From Candidatus Aminicenantes bacterium UBA876 (GTDB taxonomy: Bacteria; Acidobacteriota; Aminicenantia; UBA2199): a stretch of DNA of 33,908 nt. Where the stretch lies: contig DBFQ01000047.1 of the NCBI GenBank assembly GCA_002294665.1, forward strand, positions 1-33,908, written 5' to 3'. Both the position numbers and the translations under genes were made by a program. Below, piece after piece: positions 31,024 to 33,908 of this stretch (positions within the stretch are counted from its first letter, which is position 1; every line of letters begins with the position of its first letter). Below the pieces are notes generated by a model that had not been told where the DNA came from, ran no database searches, and saw only the letters and a program-made list of their open reading frames with translations.

Positions 31024-31035
31024 TTCTGATATATT
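31007..31035 (+). promoter_or_regulatory. Promoter of the tig-clpP-clpX operon
   Basis: TTGACA (31007-31012), 17 bp, TATATT (31030-31035): near consensus. The -35 lies in ribF codons and the ribF stop is in the spacer. Predicted leader about 71 nt. No CIRCE-type inverted repeat is seen. Confidence 0.8.
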
Positions 31036-31112
31036 TTTTCCGTACAAAGCGTCATAATCCCAGTTGCCCGGGTCGACAGTTTCAATCCGACCAATTGCCC
31101 AGGAGAGAATCA

Positions 31113-32492
31113 ATGAATGAACATTCCCAGCAAGACAACGACTCCAAGCAATCCCAGGAATCAGATAGCGGGAAGCAAGAAAATGCGCAGCCGGAAGCGG
31201 CCGATTCGACCCCGATCGATACGCATGCTGAAAAAAAAGATGAGAGCCCTGACCTGTGGGTTGAGTTGGAAATTCATGCTTCGAGCGCTGAAGTCACCAA
31301 GCGCATTGACGCCCACGCGGAGCGCTATGCCGCCAAGGCGGATATCCCGGGATTCCGCAGGGGCAAGGTGCCCGCGGATGTCATCAAAGAGCGTTATCGC
31401 CAATTGCTGATCGACGAAGCCCTGAACGAAGTGATTGAATCGTTTGTTTCCGAGCGCATCCGCGAGAGTCAGCTCCAGGTGGTTTCCAGACCGGAGTTGA
31501 AAGACGTTCAATACGAGGAGGGCGGTGACCTGCAGGCCAAGGTTCGTGTTGAGGTTCTGCCGGAAGTGTCTGTGCCCGAACTGGATAAAGTGATTGTGTC
31601 CATTCCCGCCGACCAGTTGCATATCAAACCCTTTGACGAAGAGGAACAGGTCAACCATTTCCTGGAACACAATCGCAGGCGTGAAGCGATCAGCGACCGT
31701 CCTGCAGCATCAGGAGACCTGGTCATGCTCAGGCATCAGGCCCTGAACCTGGACAACCGGCGCCTGTCGCCGCGCAAATCCATGCAGGTTCAAATCGCGG
31801 GCGAGGCCCCCAGCGAAATTCCGCAATTGGATGCGGAATTGATCGGGCGTTCAATCGGCGATGAGGTGGTGTTTCAGCGCGAATATCCCCGGGATTTCGC
31901 GCGTAAGCCGTGGGCCGGCAAAAAAATCGAGCACCATGTCCAGATCGAGGCCATCCATGCCATGAATAAGCCCGAGCTGGATTCCGTTTTTCTGAAATCG
32001 ATCGGTTTTGATTCCCGTGAAGCGTTCCTGGAACGATTGAAACAGGAATATGAAAGCCAGACGCAGCAGGCCAGAAATGATCGCATCATGGCTGCGATAG
32101 CCGAGCATTTGGCTGAATTGGCCGCTTTCCCTGTACCGGAAACCCTTTTGCAGCAGGAGATGATGCAGGCCCTGCGGCAGAACCCGGCCTTGCTGGGTAT
32201 CCAGGATGAAAAAGAGAGAACGGAACGGATTTCCGCATTAAAGGAACTTGCAGGAAGAAATATCCGTTTTTCGTTGCTGATTGAAGCCGTTAAAAAGCAA
32301 TTCAGCGTCAAAGCAGAAGCTGAAGCCGTGGAAAACAAGTTGCGGGAAATGGCGGAATCCGCCGGAGTGCCCTTGAAGGAAGTGCGCAAGTATTACGCGC
32401 CCGCTGAGCGCCGCAGCCAGTTGGTGGAATCTCTTGAGCGCGAGCGCGCATTGGAAATCCTGCGGGAAAAAGTTACAATCAAAGAGGTATGA
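31113..32492 (+). CDS. tig: Trigger factor
   Basis: 459 residues. A ribosome-associated chaperone that meets nascent chains at the exit tunnel. The ribosome-binding signature GFRRGKVP is at 80-87, about 35 residues later than in E. coli, because a hydrophilic, Gln/Glu/Ser-rich extension ([20 protein letters not shown]...) precedes the domain. An FKBP-type PPIase region follows at about 190-280 ([24 protein letters not shown]) with sparse consensus, and a helical C-terminal chaperone domain ends the protein. AGGAGAG lies 6 nt before the ATG; a frame from TTG at 31095 would include the Shine-Dalgarno and is rejected. First gene before clpP. Confidence 0.95.
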   Translation: MNEHSQQDNDSKQSQESDSGKQENAQPEAADSTPIDTHAEKKDESPDLWVELEIHASSAEVTKRIDAHAERYAAKADIPGFRRGKVPADVIKERYRQLLIDEALNEVIESFVSERIRESQLQVVSRPELKDVQYEEGGDLQAKVRVEVLPEVSVPELDKVIVSIPADQLHIKPFDEEEQVNHFLEHNRRREAISDRPAASGDLVMLRHQALNLDNRRLSPRKSMQVQIAGEAPSEIPQLDAELIGRSIGDEVVFQREYPRDFARKPWAGKKIEHHVQIEAIHAMNKPELDSVFLKSIGFDSREAFLERLKQEYESQTQQARNDRIMAAIAEHLAELAAFPVPETLLQQEMMQALRQNPALLGIQDEKERTERISALKELAGRNIRFSLLIEAVKKQFSVKAEAEAVENKLREMAESAGVPLKEVRKYYAPAERRSQLVESLERERALEILREKVTIKEV

Positions 32493-32493
32493 G

Positions 32494-33099
32494 ATGGCAT
32501 TGATTCCAATCGTAGTCGAACAAAGCGGGAATGTCGAACGCGCCTACGACATTTATTCGCGACTCCTGAAAGACGGCATCATCTTCCTTGGGTCCGCCAT
32601 TGATGACAACGTGGCCAATGTCGTGATCGCACAGATGCTGTTTCTGGCGGCGGAAGATCCCGAGAAAGACATCTCCCTGTACATCAATTCTCCCGGAGGC
32701 GTGATTACCTCGGGAATGGCGATTTATGACACCATGCGCTTCGTCAAAAACGATATCATGACCATCTGCATCGGCCAGGCAGCGTCCATGGCCGCCATCC
32801 TGTTATGCGCGGGCACAGCCGGCAAACGATTCGCTTTGCCCAATTCGCGCATCCTGCTGCACCAGCCGCTAGGCGGCTACGAGGGCCAGGCCACGGACAT
32901 CCTGATTCATGCCGATGAGATCAAGCGCATCAAAGAGCGCACCATTGATATCCTGGCCGGCCACAGCGGCAAACCCAGGCGCCGCGTTGCCGCCGACATC
33001 GAAAGGGATTTTATCCTGAGCGCTGAAGAAGCCAGGGAATACGGGCTGGTGGACAAGGTGATTACCGAGAGTCAGAAAATGAAGCCGGATGAATCATGA
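32494..33099 (+). CDS. clpP: ATP-dependent Clp protease proteolytic subunit
   Basis: 201 residues, standard for ClpP. A self-compartmentalised serine protease that forms tetradecameric rings and degrades substrates fed by ClpX or ClpA. The catalytic triad is Ser98 (GQAASMAA), His123 (LLHQPLGG) and Asp172 ([12 protein letters not shown]). [10 protein letters not shown] is a typical start with AGAGG upstream; longer in-frame starts would overlap tig. The propeptide is short or absent. Its stop overlaps the clpX start (ATGA). Confidence 0.97.
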   Translation: MALIPIVVEQSGNVERAYDIYSRLLKDGIIFLGSAIDDNVANVVIAQMLFLAAEDPEKDISLYINSPGGVITSGMAIYDTMRFVKNDIMTICIGQAASMAAILLCAGTAGKRFALPNSRILLHQPLGGYEGQATDILIHADEIKRIKERTIDILAGHSGKPRRRVAADIERDFILSAEEAREYGLVDKVITESQKMKPDES

Positions 33100-33908
33100 C
33101 GGAAAAAAAACCTCGTGAGGCGCGTTGCAGTTTCTGCGGTGCCCCCCAGTCCCGAGTCGGCAAGTTGATTGCCGGTCCGGACGTGTATATATGCGATCGT
33201 TGCACAAAAACCGCGTTCAACCTGATTTTTCATTCAGACGAAGCCGAATCTCCCGAGCCGAGGGAGCATACGCCGATCCCCACACCCCGGGAGATCAAGG
33301 AAAAACTCGATCAATACGTGATCGCACAAGATATGGCCAAGCGCAAACTGGCGGTTGCCGTTTACAACCACTACAAGCGCATTCGCCATCAAGCTGAGTT
33401 GGGATCGGTTGAAATCAAAAAGAGCAATGTCATGCTGCTGGGCCCCACGGGTACGGGCAAGACACTGCTGGCGGAAACCCTGGCACGGATACTGGATGTG
33501 CCGTTCGCCATCGCCGATGCCACCACGTTGACGGAAGCCGGCTACGTCGGAGAAGATGTGGAAAACATCCTGCTCAAACTCTACCAGGCGGCGGGAGAAG
33601 ATCGGCAGCGGACCGAACATGGGATCATTTATATTGACGAAATCGACAAAATTTCCCGCAAAAGCGAAAACCCGTCCATCACGCGTGATGTATCCGGGGA
33701 AGGCGTACAGCAGGCATTGCTCAAGATTATTGAGGGGACAGTGGCCAACGTGCCCCCGACCGGCGGCCGCAAACATCCTCACCAGGAGTTCCTGCGCATT
33801 GACACGCGCAACATTCTCTTTATCGCCGGCGGTGCTTTTGTCGGCCTGGAGAAACCGATTCAGAGGCGGCTGAAACACAACGTGATCGGATTCAGTGAAA
33901 AGGAGGTT
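33096..33908 (+). CDS. clpX: ClpX ATPase, 3' end outside the window
   Basis: 271 codons are present; a full ClpX is about 420. An AAA+ unfoldase that delivers substrates to ClpP. The N-terminal zinc-binding domain has C11, C14, C33 and C36 (CSFC, CDRC). Walker A is GPTGTGKT at 116-123, followed by the GYVGEDVE arm and Walker B in IIYIDEIDK. The ATG overlaps the clpP stop, so translation is coupled. The frame is open to the last base of the window. Confidence 0.96.
   Translation, partial: MTEKKPREARCSFCGAPQSRVGKLIAGPDVYICDRCTKTAFNLIFHSDEAESPEPREHTPIPTPREIKEKLDQYVIAQDMAKRKLAVAVYNHYKRIRHQAELGSVEIKKSNVMLLGPTGTGKTLLAETLARILDVPFAIADATTLTEAGYVGEDVENILLKLYQAAGEDRQRTEHGIIYIDEIDKISRKSENPSITRDVSGEGVQQALLKIIEGTVANVPPTGGRKHPHQEFLRIDTRNILFIAGGAFVGLEKPIQRRLKHNVIGFSEKEV

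Overview
The window looks like chromosomal core sequence from a diderm (Gram-negative-type) bacterium with an anaerobic or fermentative metabolism. It encodes LptD (outer-membrane LPS export), a one-chain pyruvate:ferredoxin/flavodoxin oxidoreductase, an NAD(P)-glutamate dehydrogenase, the DXP isoprenoid route and a ThyX-type protein. GC content is moderately high and gene density is close to 95 %. Repeat-laden 3' ends, DUF1844, DUF4388 and DUF4332 proteins and a bifunctional-nuclease-domain protein would fit lineages such as Acidobacteriota/Aminicenantota or the former Deltaproteobacteria. That placement is inference only; the sequence has no rRNA to settle it.

Layout. 1-475 is non-coding and repeat-rich, with a REP-like hairpin. 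476-6375 is a leftward block: an orphan PPDK-type ATP-binding protein, glutamate dehydrogenase, a tandem-domain ThyX homologue and a P-loop kinase-like protein. 6473-10847 runs rightward as a cell-envelope operon: lptD, a sugar-nucleotide epimerase/dehydratase and a GT4 glycosyltransferase with overlapping junctions. A membrane-anchored PHP-like protein (leftward) is divergent from a rightward operon of a CDF metal transporter, polyprenyl diphosphate synthase and dxs. Next come a leftward radical-SAM/tmk pair, a divergent DUF4332/GYD pair, a ketopantoate-reductase-like gene, a possible 44-residue membrane peptide, tRNA-Lys(CTT), a LOG-family gene and nifJ. The right end holds a BFN-domain gene, mazG (leftward), then a rightward run: DUF1844 protein, TPR/zinc-ribbon membrane protein, DUF4388 protein, ribF, trigger factor, clpP and a clpX cut by the window edge.

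How the parts fit. Several cassettes are standard (tig-clpP-clpX proteostasis; isoprenoid precursor supply; LPS export beside sugar metabolism). Most leads are at the level of expression and of odd family members. Six operon-first start codons have a sigma70-like -10 hexamer only 5-11 nt upstream and no Shine-Dalgarno, which suggests leaderless mRNAs. Other genes here have ordinary leaders with AGGAG-type sites. Odd family members are a PPDK N-terminal domain without its phosphohistidine domain, a ThyX tandem fusion whose motif halves are split between domains, and a P-loop protein without the Walker A lysine. Purine-rich short repeats run into the stop codons of some genes. I found no CRISPR array, integrase, transposase, prophage or recognisable defence system.
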